DNA of 64,000 bases from Przewalskia tangutica. Taxonomy: Eukaryota; Streptophyta; Magnoliopsida; Solanales; Solanaceae. The notes under the pieces are model-generated. The model did no database searches. It saw only the letters and a program-made list of their open reading frames with translations, and was not told the DNA's origin. How positions within the stretch are numbered: the first letter of the stretch is position 1; each line of letters opens with the position of its first letter. Below, in pieces: positions 47,395 to 59,202 of this stretch. Position numbers and translations under genes: made by a program. Where the stretch lies: assembly GCA_029844215.1 (NCBI GenBank), contig CM056723.1, forward strand, positions 85,676,790 to 85,740,789. The letters run 5' to 3'.

Positions 47395-47870
47395 CGCCGC
47401 CATAGGTACATTATTGATTTCATGTTGTGACGTATATGCTTTGATAGATTCAGGTTCTACCTTGTCCTATGTGTCCCCTCTTATTGCAGGTAGAATCGGG
47501 ATAGAGCCGGTGTCGATAGAGCCTTTTGAGGTAGCTACGCCGATGGTGATTCGGTGTTAGCCGGCGGGTGTATAGAGGTTGTCAGGTGTTTATTTACGAT
47601 CGTCGCCGACTTGCAGACTTGATAGAGTTGAGATGACGATTTTGATGTCATTATGGATATGGATGGTTGGCTTCTTGTTATGCCAACGTTGATCGTAGGA
47701 CAGTTGGTTCGGTTCAGTTTCTGGCGAGCCGCTTATCGAGTGGAAGGGCAACACGTCACGCCGGGTAGGTTTATTTCTTACCTCAAGGCTAGGAAGATGG
47801 TGCGAAAGCGGTACATCTATCATTCTTCCTGTATTTGATACAGAGGTCGAGGTTCCGCTTCTTGATTAGT
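47395..47870 (+). pseudogene. pol: Aspartic protease and linker of B
   Basis: The frame 47210-47560 has ALIDSGSTLSYVSP with the catalytic Asp codon at 47447-47449, the D-S/T-G motif of retropepsins. Downstream frames give MDMDGWL and RFISYLKARKM, corresponding to the protease-to-RT linker of plant chromoviruses. The protease would cut Gag-Pol. It is broken after about 60 residues. Confidence 0.8.
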
Positions 47871-48670
47871 GCCATGGTTGGGAGTTTCATGTGTTCCCGC
47901 ACGATATTCCGTATCCTCCCGAGAGGAGATTGAGTTTTGTATTGATACGTTGCCGACACTCGACCTATTTCTATTAGTCATACAGGATGGCACCCGCCGA
48001 GTTGAGGAGTCAAGGACCACCTGAAAGATTTGGCTGAAAAAGGCTTTATCGCCTAGTGTTTCTCCCCGGGAGCCGGTTTTGTTTGTGAAGAAGAAGTATG
48101 GGGCCACTGCGTATGTGTTGATTACGGTGAATAAGGTAACCATCAAGAATAGTACCCTCCCGTGATTGATGATTTGTTTGACCGGCAGGTGCGAGGTGTT
48201 TCTCCAAGATAGACTGCGGTCCGGTTATCATCAAAGTGCGAGTTCGAGAGGCGATATCCCAAAGATCGCATTCGGACCCGGTATGGGCACTATGAGTTCG
48301 AGGTTATGTCTTTCGGTTTGACCAACGCCCAGCCGTATTTATGGATTTGATGAACCGTGTGTTCAAGCCATTTTGGATACATTTGTGATAGTATTCATTG
48401 ATGACATCTGGTTTATTCGCTGCATGCAGAGAGGAGCATGCAGATCACTCGGCGACGGATTGGGTCCTTCGAGCCGCAGCTATTCGCCAAGTTCTCCAAG
48501 TGTGAGTTTTGGTTGGCCTCTGGCATTCCCGGGCATATTATCGGGGCTGATGGTGTTCGGTGGATACGGCAAAGATCGAGGCGCTAAGTCTTGGACGAGA
48601 CCTACTACTCCGACCGAGGTGCGCAGCTTGTGGTGGCGAGTTATTATCGTAGGTTTGCGAGCGCTTTGTT
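47871..48670 (+). pseudogene. pol: Reverse transcriptase of B
   Basis: Successive frames show a VLFVKKKYG segment (near 48070), NKVTIKN, RLRSGYHQ, DIPKIAFG, and the active site FVIVFIDDI with the two Asp codons at 48400-48405. These are the standard motif blocks of Ty3/gypsy reverse transcriptase in the right order. At least five frame changes separate them. Several small gaps against the family coincide with CTG/CAG positions. Confidence 0.85.
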
Positions 48671-48971
48671 TCGATTTCAAAGACCGCTGACTAGGGTCGA
48701 CTGAAGCGCCAAGTTCCAGCCGACGAGGCTTGCGAGAAGGGTTTCGATTCTTTGAAGGAAAGGTTGACTACGGCCCAGCTTCTACTCTTCCCGAGGGTTA
48801 GGCGGCACGTGATCTATTGTGATGCCCTGCATCGGGCTAGGTGTGTTTTGATGCAGCATGGCAAGGTTATAGCCTATGCTTCCGGATTCTGAAAGCTTGA
48901 GAGGAATTACCCTACCCACGACTTGGAGTGCCGCAGATTATTCATGCCTCAAGATTTGGAGACATTATTTG
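48671..48971 (+). pseudogene. pol: RNase H of B, first part
   Basis: Readable parts are a KERLTTAQLLLF stretch, YCDALHRARCVLMQHGKVIAYAS with the first catalytic Asp codon at 48821, and ERNYPTHDLE with the catalytic Glu. Element E is inserted just before the YGVHVDIYTDHKSL segment, which resumes at 57906. TSD ATTTG. Confidence 0.85.
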
Positions 48972-49369
48972 TGTTATACCGTATTTCAGTATGTACGTGG
49001 GGCGCACGAGAAAATTTGAACTTGAGAAAGTGGCTTGGCCGAAATTTATTTGTGCACAACACCCGGTTAGAGTCGTTTTTCGACGAAACGTTTTCACAGC
49101 TTTCGTAGGGGAATTTCCGGCTATGTCATTTTTAATTTTTGCGGATTTTTCCGAGAGACGAAACATTATGGACCAACAAGAGGGTGACACTTGTCACCCT
49201 CTCATTGGAACACCTTGGGCGGAAATTGTGTTGGCGAAAGTGTGGCTTTGTGGTCAAGGGTTGGTAGGATATTTTTGTGTTAGTTGGCTAGTGTGCACTT
49301 GGCAAGATCTCGCCCTACACTTGCATGCACTTGGCAAGATCTTGGCCATTGGTTGTCCTTGGCTTACAC

Positions 49370-49377
49370 TATAAATA
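49370..49377 (+). promoter_or_regulatory. First TATA box of E 5' LTR
   Basis: TATAAATACCCC, aligned with the single TATA box of A and H. Duplicate at 55120. Confidence 0.6.
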
Positions 49378-49545
49378 CCCCTTAGGATGACTTCTTCATC
49401 CATTCCAAATATTTCCTAAGTGTTAAATCCCTCCTCTCCCTCTTGTTTGACTCTCGCCCAAGAGCCCTCCCTAGATAGGCCTTTATGGCCGAGAGCCTCC
49501 CTCTCCCCTGGGTGTGGCGTGGTACCCCCTAGCCTAGTGTTTTCG

Positions 49546-49553
49546 TATAAATA
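49546..49553 (+). promoter_or_regulatory. Second TATA box of E 5' LTR
   Basis: TATAAATACCCCCCC, 176 bases after the first. Duplicate at 55304. H has only TATAATACCCC at the matching site. Confidence 0.5.
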
Positions 49554-50380
49554 CCCCCCCTCTCTTGGTAGAAATACTCTCAAAAGTATTGTTATAATGC
49601 CCAAATTACCTTAGCCATATACCTTGTTGTATTCTAAGGTTATACCTATACGAAAAGCCCAGAAAATACTATTATACTTCCCGTCAGTCACAAAACCAAA
49701 ACCCTAGGAAAATCTCCATAGTTCATTGGAGTATTGTGTAGAAGTTGGTTAGAACTTCTAAGGGTGGTTTAGAGCGGGTTGGAGCGCTCAGAGTTGGAGC
49801 TAAACGATTGCCCAGGATCGACTTTAAGCTAGGATAATTATGGGCTTATCGAGGTAATTATCTTGTCCCTCTATTGTAATTGGAAATTACATGTTGTTAG
49901 ATTATATAGTTGAAGTATACTGTATATAAAATCGAACGTAGTTATCGGCAATGTCTTTTGACTTAAGCACAATTTAAAGAAGAATCTTGAATCAGTAATT
50001 ACATAGTGTATTCTGATGAGACTTGTAGTAAGTCTTGTGGAGTAGTAATTGTACTGTTAGGGTTAGATGTATAACCCCTCGGTTGGCTTGGTAGCGGTCT
50101 CGATAGAGAGGAGATTTACGCATTTGCGGGGAGGTGCCGAAATTTCGTAGAAAGTTCTACGACGATGAGACCTAAATGTTAATAAGCGCTGTGGCCTTAT
50201 AGGTGGAAGTACTACGTGTGGCGCGACCGCTGGCTTAAGGAGTAGCCGACGGTTGGAGCGTTTTGCTATTAGTCGATACTGCCGCGAGATGTGAACCTCT
50301 TCCTATCTCTTCTAGCATGATATGTGTGAACTATGTAGTACGGTGACGATACGTGCTAAATGTATTTGATTGATTTAAAA

Positions 50381-50429
50381 CATAAAGTGTTATAACGCTT
50401 TATGGGAAGTTGGTTATAACGACTTTATG
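50381..50429 (+). repeat. LTR dyad motif, E 5' LTR
   Basis: CATAAAGTGTTATAAC and GTTATAACGACTTTATG arms. Confidence 0.75.
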
Positions 50430-51212
50430 TTGGTAAGAAAATACATGTGGTTTTAAAAGGTAGCGATTTGAACTATAAGCGGCTTGTTATGTGTTAATAA
50501 AGAACTTGAAGTATTTCAAAAGATTTTTGAATCATTTTGAAAGAAGAAGTAATACTTGGTTTGTGAAAACTTAAGAGTTATACTAGCTTTATGGGAAGTT
50601 AGGTATAACGCTTAAGAATGTTTCTTGATTTGAAATCGAATGTGTATCGACATACCATCGCGTTAATAAAAGGAAATGCTTTTGACTAATTAAGTATTAT
50701 TAAAACCAGAGAAACTTCCATCCGCATGTAAGCTAAGATGAGACAAAATGATATTTCCTAGATCATGGTCATTGTAATAAGATTGTTATAAACAAGAATA
50801 TCCTACTCACATATGAGACTTATGTTTTTCGATAGTTTTAAGGAGAATTATATTCTCATTGAATAAGACTATGAACTACGAAACCTTTTTCTAAAATGAG
50901 AAACTTGAGCATTCGAAATTAGGCAAACTTGAACGTTTGGAAAATAAGGTTGTTACTTGATTTTACAAAGGAAAGCATTTTGGTTTACTTAACAATGTTA
51001 GTCACTCTATTTTTATACTACGGTATCGGGTGACCTTTGTAAAAGAAATGGATCTTAAAAGGAATTTAACGGACGTAGTACTTTAAGGTTAAAATCGGGA
51101 CTTGGATATAAAATGAAAGTACCTTGAGTCGTGTGTAACTTGCTTATACTTGTTGTTATGAAACTTGACCATGTTACGTGTGATAGCCTTGTTGTGTAAG
51201 TATTGTGTTCTA

Positions 51213-51450
51213 CTCGACTACCGGTTCATCCGGAATGTATATCACTTGACTCGGGTCATCCGGAATGTATATCACGATTACGGTTCATCCGAATGTATTT
51301 CACTCGACACCGGTTCATCCGAATGTATTTCACTTGAGGACCGTTCATCCGAATGTATTCCACTTGAGGACCGGTTCATCCGGAATGTATTTCACTTGAC
51401 TACCGGCTCATCCGAATGTGTTCCACTCGACTACCGGTTCATGGGATGAA
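51213..51450 (+). repeat. Tandem repeats in E 5' LTR (31-bp unit)
   Basis: Seven units with CCGGTTCATCCGGAATGTAT and TTCACTTGA. These are the reverse complement of the H units. Confidence 0.85.
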
Positions 51451-52109
51451 CCGGGAATGTATTCCACCCTTTTCTATATTGGGTCCATAAGATGGGCCGA
51501 GATCTGTTATACGTATCACATGATTTGTACCTAGACTGCCGGCAGTGAGGAAGGAGTTCCACGCACGAGGATGACTTTTAGGCGTGAGTCACGACTTGAC
51601 ATATCGCTTTGTTGTAAATCGTAGTTTGGTTATCATACATGTCTCTCGCTTTATATGATCGCTATGATTTCATTTACGATGTATTTTCGCCACATACTCG
51701 GTACTGTTGTTATCGACCTCGCCGGGCTGCGTTCATGCCGCAGTTGAGGTACACCGCCGTTGATCCTCGCTCTTAGGGTCACGATTCAGCGTGGAAGCTC
51801 CGTTCCTCCGAGGCTTATCATGGTATAGTCCCCTTGTTGTAGGTGCTTATTCGGGGTATGGCGGGCCCCGTCCCGCCATTGTTGTCGATCATTTCTTAGA
51901 GGTGCGTAGAGTACCGCCAAGTGTGGTTTGTAAAAGGATTAAGTTGTTCATTTGTAAAAGTTGTTATTTATATATGCCAAAGGCAAGTTTTCCTCGACAT
52001 CGTTTTGTACTTCACTTGTTTCATGTACGTGTTTTATGTTCGTGATTACTGAGGTTGTGTCACTAGGGTGCCCGGTAAGGCACGATCCACGCCCGGTTCG
52101 GTCGTGACA

Positions 52110-52307
52110 AAAGTGGTATCGAGCGATTAATCCTCGGAAAGTGTCTGCCGTATCGATGAGAGTCTTGATTATCGGTGTGTTGCACCACATCAATAATCGT
52201 GAGGCTATAGGATATTTTAGGATTGGTTTCTATTCTTCTCACTCGAGATCGTGCCTTAGAGTCGTGTTGTAAGTTGGACCTCTAACGTATTTCTTTCCCT
52301 TACCGAT
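52110..52307 (+). promoter_or_regulatory. PBS and leader of E with hairpin
   Basis: PBS-like TGGTATCGAGCG. The hairpin at 52167-52198 keeps the GATTAT/ATAATC-type outer stem, but the loop reads TTGCAC, having lost GT. Confidence 0.7.
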
Positions 52308-53045
52308 ATGCCTCGCTGGGCAACCCGAGCCTGTGAGGGCAAGGCGGCGGAGCCGCGAGTAGAGTACAGAGGTGGCGAGGCACAGCCCAATCATTACCTA
52401 GGTAGTGCTTCGTTCGGGATTTCGACGCCACTAGCCCCAGCAGAGTTGGCACGCGGCGGTCCGATGCTGCCATGATATATGAACCTTCGCCCAGCGGGGC
52501 GAGCATTTAGATTGCAAAGAGGCGACCCTGTTGCTAGCTATAGATTTGGCTACCAGAGAGTATACCGATGTACCGCGAGTCTTGAGGACTATCTAAAAGA
52601 GGGTTGTGCAAGAGTAATTCTTGATTAGGTGGAGCATGGCACGTATGCGGGCTTATGCGCAGTGGCCGAGACGATGTAGAAATCGGCGTGTTAACGGGAC
52701 ACCGTAAGAGGGCGAGCAAAGAAGGTCCTTTAGTAACTTTCGAGGCGAGTCACCTCACCAGCAGATCAGATTATGCACCTCCGCCAGTGCAGAGTGGTCT
52801 TCCACGGAGTTCAGGACATTCGGGGTATGCAGGAGTTGGTTAGAACTCCAGGGCTTCCGGTTCACAGTGTGACAGACGTCATCCCGGGGAATGTCATCTT
52901 TTAGGTTGGTACTTGTTGTACCTATGACCGTCGAAGTGCAGTGTCGAAGAGTGTCCTTGTAGGAGGACTTAGCCTTCGGATCGATGGGTAGTCGTCACCT
53001 TCCTTAGTTATGCGCCTGCAGGCGGGTTTGATTTGAACGATTAAG
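52308..53045 (+). pseudogene. Gag relic of E
   Basis: It starts Met-Pro-Arg at ATG 52308. A central stretch reads SLEDYLKEGCARVI, matching the GLDDYLED segment of other gag copies, then a Pro/Gln-rich tail. Stops and frame changes are frequent. Confidence 0.65.
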
Positions 53046-53340
53046 GAGTGAAGGTAGATATAGATATATCTTTAACCCTCAGAGATCGGTATATGTGATA
53101 AGGTGAGTATACCTTAGGTGCTATGTTACGATAGCGGTGTTAGTTGTGATTTGAAATCATGGTTGTTTAACCGAGTAAGATTTTGGGGATAGAGAAGGTG
53201 TGAGCCTTAGAGCTTTTACGTAGAAACCTTAGAGGTGAGGCCATCTCGAGAAAAGGTGTAGTGTTATGTTTGACCCTTATCGGAGTGCCTAGTGCACGTG
53301 AGTTATGGTTGGGATAGGTCCCTAGTAGTGTGGAATGAAA
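53046..53340 (+). other. Conserved noncoding block of E
   Basis: Shared with C, H, G and A. The core is GAGTGCCTAGTGCACGTGAG near GGGATAGGTCC. No coding frame is apparent. Confidence 0.55.
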
Positions 53341-54702
53341 GGGGTAGTTGATCTAAGAAGACCGCCAGGTTTTCGTAACGTGATTAGTGAGGCCGTTCGA
53401 ATCGGGAACTAGTGTTGTGCTCGTTGACGGGTCGGATTGAGGCCATGATGCGGGTCAACCCGCGGCCCGTTTGGTGCGGGTCGGTTTGGTGGTCCCGCCT
53501 TGGTAGGGTCACAAGGTGTTAGGCCCATGTTCGATTAACGTCTGACGAGTTCGTGGATTTATTCGACCGGTGGTCGGTCGATGGGGCAGCCCATCGTGTT
53601 CTTCGTTCGACCGTTTACTCTTGTGTTGAGTTATCGAAGGGTTGAAAGGCTGCACGGGTGCCTACCTTTACCTTATGTCGATGGTGAAGCCCGTTGTGGT
53701 TATTTCGTTTTCTAAAAAGTTTACTGGCGGGTTAAGAACTGGTGAGTCTCGACCGCATTCGCCACCGGGCGGTCACGTGGATTTCGGGGTAGTTGTGAGG
53801 ATTGTTGTCTCTGTGGAGGTAGTGTTTGATCTACCATTTCGGTGTTCGGATATCGCCTTATGAAGCCTTGTAAGGCGGAAGTGTAAGTTCTTGGTCGATT
53901 GGTTCGAGGTTGGCGAGTTCGATACTAGTTGAGCTTGTTCCAGCAGACTGTGGATAGTGAGAAGCTTGTCTAGAAGAAGTTCTGGCAGCTCAGGGGAATT
54001 GTGCGGATAATCGGTGACGACGCTTAGAGTTCAGGTTGACGGTCGATCTTCTTGAAAGTACCACCCCGGGTTTGGGTGTGACGAGTTTTGGAAAACAGAG
54101 GGAACTTAGCCCGAGTTACTTTGGGCCTTTGTGAGTTCATGTGAAGGATAGGCCAGGTTGCCTATATGTTAGCATTTGCCGTCCGGCGTGGGAGGCAAGC
54201 GTCCGGTCTTCGTATTGTGATGTTCGGGAAAAGTATCGAGATCCATCCAGTGTTCCCACTTAATGATGACCACGTTAGAGATAGTAACCCCGAGTTTTAG
54301 ATACTGAAGCCGTATCAGAATGTGGTAAGAGTTTGAGTGTACGACATCCTCCGGGATCGCAAGCAGCCCGGTACCATTTGTTGGGTCGTCGGAGCAAGGC
54401 TCGCGACAAAATGACAAAGTGGTATCTACGACGAGTAAAGAGAGAAGCGAGCATGTATGGCGAGCATAGATGTGATCATTTCTTTTGTAGAGAGAAGGTA
54501 CGAAGGAAGTATATTTTAGACCCTGGAGAGAGGTGGTTGTGGTGATGTTAGAGGTGTTTCCTCGTGGACTTGGATGGGTATTTGTGCGGTTGTTTCTATG
54601 GCCATGTGTGGCAAGGATTGTTCTCGTAAGTATAGTAGTGAAGAATATACTGGCGCACGTTAGTTTTGAGACTTGGAAGGAACATTCGGGACGAATGTTT
54701 CT
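53341..54702 (+). pseudogene. Integrase and chromodomain relic of E
   Basis: Broken frames show PIGWFEVGEF-like residues near 53900 (as WFDVGEVQLVGPDLVQQ in B), a C-terminal FLKV-like segment near 54050 and a decayed chromodomain-like stretch at about 54300-54420. No catalytic triad can be read in a single frame. The polypurine tract AAGGAGGGGAGAA is at 54703-54715. Confidence 0.65.
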
Positions 54703-55119
54703 AAGGAGGGGAGAATGTTATACCCCGTATTTCAGTATATGCGTAAGGCGACGTAGAAAATTTGAACTTGAGAAAGTGGCTTGGCCGAAATTTATTTGTG
54801 CACAACACCCGGTTAGAGTCGTTTTTCGACGAAACGTTTTCACAGCTTTCGTAGGGGAATTTCCGGCTATGTCATTTTTAATTTTTTCGGATTTTTCCGA
54901 GAGACGAAACATTATGGACCAACAAGAGGGTGACACTTGTCACCCTCTCATTGGAACACCTTGGGCGGAAATTGTGTTGGCCGAAAGTGTGGCTTTTGTG
55001 GTCAAGGGTTGGTAGGATATTTTTGTGTTAGTTGGCTAGTGTGCACTTGGCAAGATCTTGGCCCTACACTTGCTATGCACTTGGCAAGATCTTGGCCATT
55101 GGTTGGCCTTGGCTTACAC

Positions 55120-55127
55120 TATAAATA
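55120..55127 (+). promoter_or_regulatory. First TATA box of E 3' LTR
   Basis: TATAAATACCCCCC; partner of 49370. Confidence 0.6.
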
Positions 55128-55303
55128 CCCCCCTTAGGATGACTTCTTCATCCATTCCAAATATTTCCTAAGTGTTAAATCCCTCCCTCTCCCCTCTTGT
55201 TTGACTCTCGTCCAAGAGCCCCCCCCTCCCTAGATAGGCCTTTATGGCCGAGCCTCCCTCTCCCCTGGGTGTGGCCGTGGTACCCCCTAGCCTAGTGTTT
55301 TCG

Positions 55304-55311
55304 TATAAATA
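55304..55311 (+). promoter_or_regulatory. Second TATA box of E 3' LTR
   Basis: TATAAATACCCCCCC; partner of 49546. Confidence 0.5.
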
Positions 55312-56158
55312 CCCCCCCTCTCTTGGTAGAAATACTCTCAAAAGTATTGTTATAATGCCCAAATTACCTTAGCCATATACCTTGTTGTATTCTAAGGTTA
55401 TACTATCTGAAAAGCCAGTAAAATACTATTATACTTCCCGAGTCCACAAACCAAAACCCTAGGAAAATCTCCATAGTCCGTTGGAGTATTGTGTAGAAGT
55501 TGGTTAGAACTTCTAAGGGTGGTTTAGAGCGGGTTGGAGCGCTCAGAGTTGGAGCTAAACGATTGCCCAGGATCGACTTTAAGCTAGGATAATTATGGGC
55601 TTATCGAGGTAATTATCTTGTCCCTCTATTGTAATTGGAAATTACATGTTGTTAGATTATATAGTTGAAGTATACTGTATATAAAACTGAACGTAGTTAT
55701 CGGCAATGTCTTTTGACTTAAGCCTGAATTTAAAGAAGAATACTGAACTGTAATTACATAGGACTGTATTACAGTAGACTTGTGTAGTAGTACTGTGGAG
55801 TAGAATTGTACCCGTTAGGGTTAGATGTATAACCCCCCCCTGGTTGGCTTGGTAGCCGGTCTCGATAGAGGAGGAGATTTACGCAGTTGCGGGGGGGGGA
55901 GGTGCTGCCGAAATTTCTGTAGAAAGTTCTACGATGAGACCTAAATGTTAATAAGCGCCTTGTGGCCTTATAGGTGGAAGTACTACGTGTGGCGCGATCT
56001 GCTTGGCTTAAGGAGTAGCCGACGGTTGGAGCGTTTTGCTATTAGTCGATACTCGTCGCGAGGTATGTGAACCTCTTCCTATCTCTTCTAGCATGATATG
56101 TGTGAACTATGTAGTTTGGTAGACGTACAGGTGCTAAATGTATTTGATTGATTTAAAA

Positions 56159-56208
56159 CATAAAGTGTTATAACGGCTTTATGGGAAGTTGGTTATAACG
56201 ACTTTATG
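56159..56208 (+). repeat. LTR dyad motif, E 3' LTR
   Basis: CATAAAGTGTTATAAC and GTTATAACGACTTTATG arms. A TTAAG-ended variant lies at about 56346-56393. Confidence 0.75.
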
Positions 56209-56989
56209 TTGGTAAGAAAATACATGTGGTTTTAAAAGGTAATCGATTTGAACTATAAGCGCTTGTTATGTGTTAATAAAGAACTTGAAGTATTTCAAAA
56301 GATTTTTGAATCATTTTGAAAGAAGTAATACTTGGTTTGTGAAAACTTAAGAGTTATACTAGCTTTATGGGAAGTTAGGTATAACGGCTTAAGAATGTTT
56401 CTTGATTTCTAAATCGAATGTGTATCGACATACCACTGCAGCGTTAATAAAAGGAAATGCTTTTGACTAATTAAGTATTATTAAAACCAGTAGAAACTTC
56501 CATCTGCATAGAAGCTAAGATGAGACAAAATGATATTTCCTAGATCATGGCTGCTGTAATAAGATTGTTATAAACAAGAATATCCTACTCACATATGAGA
56601 CTTATGTTTTTCAGATAGTTTTAAGGAGAATTATATTCTCAACTGAATAAGACTATGAACTACTAAACCTTTTTCTAAAATGAGAAACTTGAGCATTCGA
56701 AATTAGGCAAACTTGAACGTTTGGAAAATAAGGTTGTTACTTGATTTTACAAAGGAAAGCATTTTGGTTTACTTAACAATGTTAGTCACTCTATTTTTAT
56801 ACTACGTATCGGGTGACCTTTGTAAAAGAAATGGATCTTAAAAGGAATTTAACGGACGTAGTACTTTAAGGTTAAAATCGGGACTTGGATATAAAATGAA
56901 AGTACCTTGAGTCGTGTGTAACTTGCTTATACTTGTTGTTATGAAACTTGACCATGTTACGTGTGATAGCCTTGTGTAAGTATTGTGTT

Positions 56990-57245
56990 CTACTCGACTA
57001 CCGGTTCATCCGAATGTATATCACTTGACTACCGGTCATCCGGAATGTATATCACTTGATTACGGCTCATCCGAATGTATTTCACTCGACTACGGTTCAT
57101 CCGAATGTATTTCACTTGAGGACCGGTTCATCCGGAATGTATTCCACTGAGGACCGGTTCATCCGGAATGTATTTCACTTGACTACCGGGTTCATCCGAA
57201 TGTGTTCCATTCGACTCAATGGTTCATGGATGAACCGGAATGATT
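56990..57245 (+). repeat. Tandem repeats in E 3' LTR (31-bp unit)
   Basis: Seven to eight units of the CCGGTTCATCCGGAATGTAT type. Confidence 0.85.
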
Positions 57246-57905
57246 CCACCCTTTTCTATATTGGGTCCATAAGATGGGCCGAGATGCATTATACGTATCA
57301 CATGATTTGTACCTAGATCGCCGGTGAGGAAGGAGTTCCACGCATGAGGATGACTTTTGGCGTGAGTCACGACTTGACATGATCGCTTGTTGTAAAATCG
57401 TAGTTTGGTTATCATACATGTCTCCCGCTTTATATGATCGCTATGATTTCATTTCTGATGTATTTTCGTTTCACATACTCTGCACTGTTATCGACCTCCT
57501 TCGGGCCGCGTTCATGCCGCAGTTGAGGTACACCGTCGTTGATCCTCGCTCTTGGTCATGATCAGCGTGTGGAAGCTCGTTCCTCCGAGGCTTATCATGG
57601 TATAGTCCCCGTTGTTGTCAGTGCTACATTCGTGGGTATGGCGGGCCCCGTCCCGCCATTGTTGTCGTATCATTTCTTAGAGGTCCGTAGTAATCTTAAG
57701 TGTGGCGGGGTTTGTAAAAAGGATTAAAACGTTCATTTGTAAAAGTTGTTATTTATATATGCCGAAAGGCAAGTTTTCCTCGACATCGCTTTGTACTTCA
57801 CTTGTTTCATGTACGTGTTTTATGTTCCGCTGATTACTCTGAGGTTGTGTCACTAGGGTGCCCGGGGTAAGGCACCAGTCACGGGCCCGGGTTCGGGTCG
57901 TGACA

Positions 57906-58130
57906 ATTTGTATGGGGTTCATGTGGATATTTATACAGACCACAAGAGCCTCCAAAGATATCTTCGAGCAGGAGCTGAACTTGCAGCGAGGCGGTGGTTA
58001 GAGTTGTTGAAAGATTATGATGTTGATATTCTATACCATCCGAAAAGCCAACGTGGTTGTTGATGCCTTGAGTCGTAGATCGATGGGAGTCCGCCGAGAG
58101 GTACGGCAGAGACAGATGCCTCCCTTGATG
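57906..58130 (+). pseudogene. pol: RNase H of B, second part
   Basis: Resumes after E with LYGVHVDIYTDHKSLQ, including the conserved Asp of TDHKSL, then ARRWLELLKDYDVDILYHP, the end of RNase H and start of the linker. The reading breaks at a stop soon after. Confidence 0.85.
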
Positions 58131-59202
58131 AGGTGAAGAGGCGATAGTTTGAGGACCCGGTTGGTGCGGTATCGATATGCAGCTCTTCGGGAGGAGAAGA
58201 GTCTATTCGAGGTAAATACCACGGGTGCTAAGATTTGAGGGCGTTGTGTGTTCCCGATGCGGACAGACTTCGTCACAGATTTCGGGAGGCACGGTGCTCG
58301 TTATTCTATTCATCCGGTCGACCAAGATGTACCATGACCTCGGATGTTTGTATTGGTGGGCGGCTACGAAGAGGACGTGGGCGTTTTGTTACCTGATGTC
58401 CTAATTGCCAGCAGGTCAAGGTCGAGCACCAGAGGCCCAGTGGATTATTGCAGGCTATTGAGATTCCGACTTGGAAGTGGGAGGTGATCAACATGGATTT
58501 TGTTACAGGGTTACCTTGTACTCATAGGAAGTACGACTCCATTTGGGTTATTGTTGACAGGCTGACGAAATCAGCCCATGTCCTTCCAAATGACGACGTT
58601 ACCGAGGACTATGCGGATTGTACATCGAGAGATTGTGAGGTCGCACGTGTCCTCTGCCGATTATATCGATAGAGGAGCCCGGTTTACGCTAACTTCGGAG
58701 GTCTTTCCGAATGGATTAGGGACACAGTGAGTCTCGATCTGCGTTTCATCCTCGGTCGACGGGCGGCGAGTGTACTATCCAGACACTTGAGGATATGTTG
58801 CGAGCCTGCGTGATTAATTTCAGGGGTAGCTGGGAGGATCATTTGCCTCTTGTGGAGTTTGCTTATAATAACAGCTACCATTCCAGTATACAGATGGCGC
58901 CATACGAGGCATTGTATGGGCGGAAATGTAGGTCGCCGATTGGTTGGTTCGACGTGGGCGAGGTGCAGTTAGTTGGCCCAGACTTGGTTCAGCAGGCTGT
59001 GGATAAGGTGAAGCTTATCCAGAGGCTGATAGCGGCTCGAGTCGGCAGAAGTCATATGCGGATAATCGGCGTCGGCATTTGGAGTTTCAGGTAGACGATT
59101 GGGTCTTCCTGAAGGTATCACCCATGAAGGGTGTGATGAGATTCAGAAAGAAGGGAAAAACTCGGCCCAAGGTACATTAGGCCCTACCAGATCATCCGTA
59201 GA
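58131..59202 (+). pseudogene. pol: Integrase of B
   Basis: The zinc-binding region ends in CPNCQQVKVEHQRP (Cys pair at 58398-58409). The catalytic core has MDFVTGLPCTHRKYDSIWVIVDRLTKSAH with catalytic Asp codon at 58556-58558, a decayed second Asp motif (DRGARFTL, near 58670), and WEDHLPLVEFAYNNSYHSSIQMAPYEALYGRKC in the 58795-59094 frame. The C-terminal VDDWVFLKVSPMKGVMRF segment follows. The enzyme would insert element DNA. It is split over at least five frames. Confidence 0.85.

Larger units (their letters stand above)
48972..52109 (+). repeat. 5' LTR of element E
   Basis: From TGTTATACCGTATTTC to GGTCGTGACA. Two TATA boxes occur (49370-49377 and 49546-49553), as do a dyad motif (50381-50429) and tandem 31-bp units (51213-51450). 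Confidence 0.94.
48972..57905 (+). mobile_element. Element E: non-autonomous element in B's RNase H
   Basis: LTRs of 3138 and 3190 bp flank a 2606-bp interior, with perfect TSD ATTTG (48967-48971 and 57906-57910). The interior has PBS, GTGCAC hairpin, gag relic, conserved noncoding block, integrase/chromodomain relic and polypurine tract, homologous to H and C. No reverse transcriptase is present. Removing it restores continuity of B's RNase H. Confidence 0.95.
54716..57905 (+). repeat. 3' LTR of element E
   Basis: From TGTTATACCCCGTATTTC to GGTCGTGACA. It matches the 5' LTR except for scattered indels, mostly in G/C runs and CAG/CTG/CCGG sites. A perfect terminal hairpin ATGGCGGG/CCCGCCAT is at 57638-57659. 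Confidence 0.95.
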
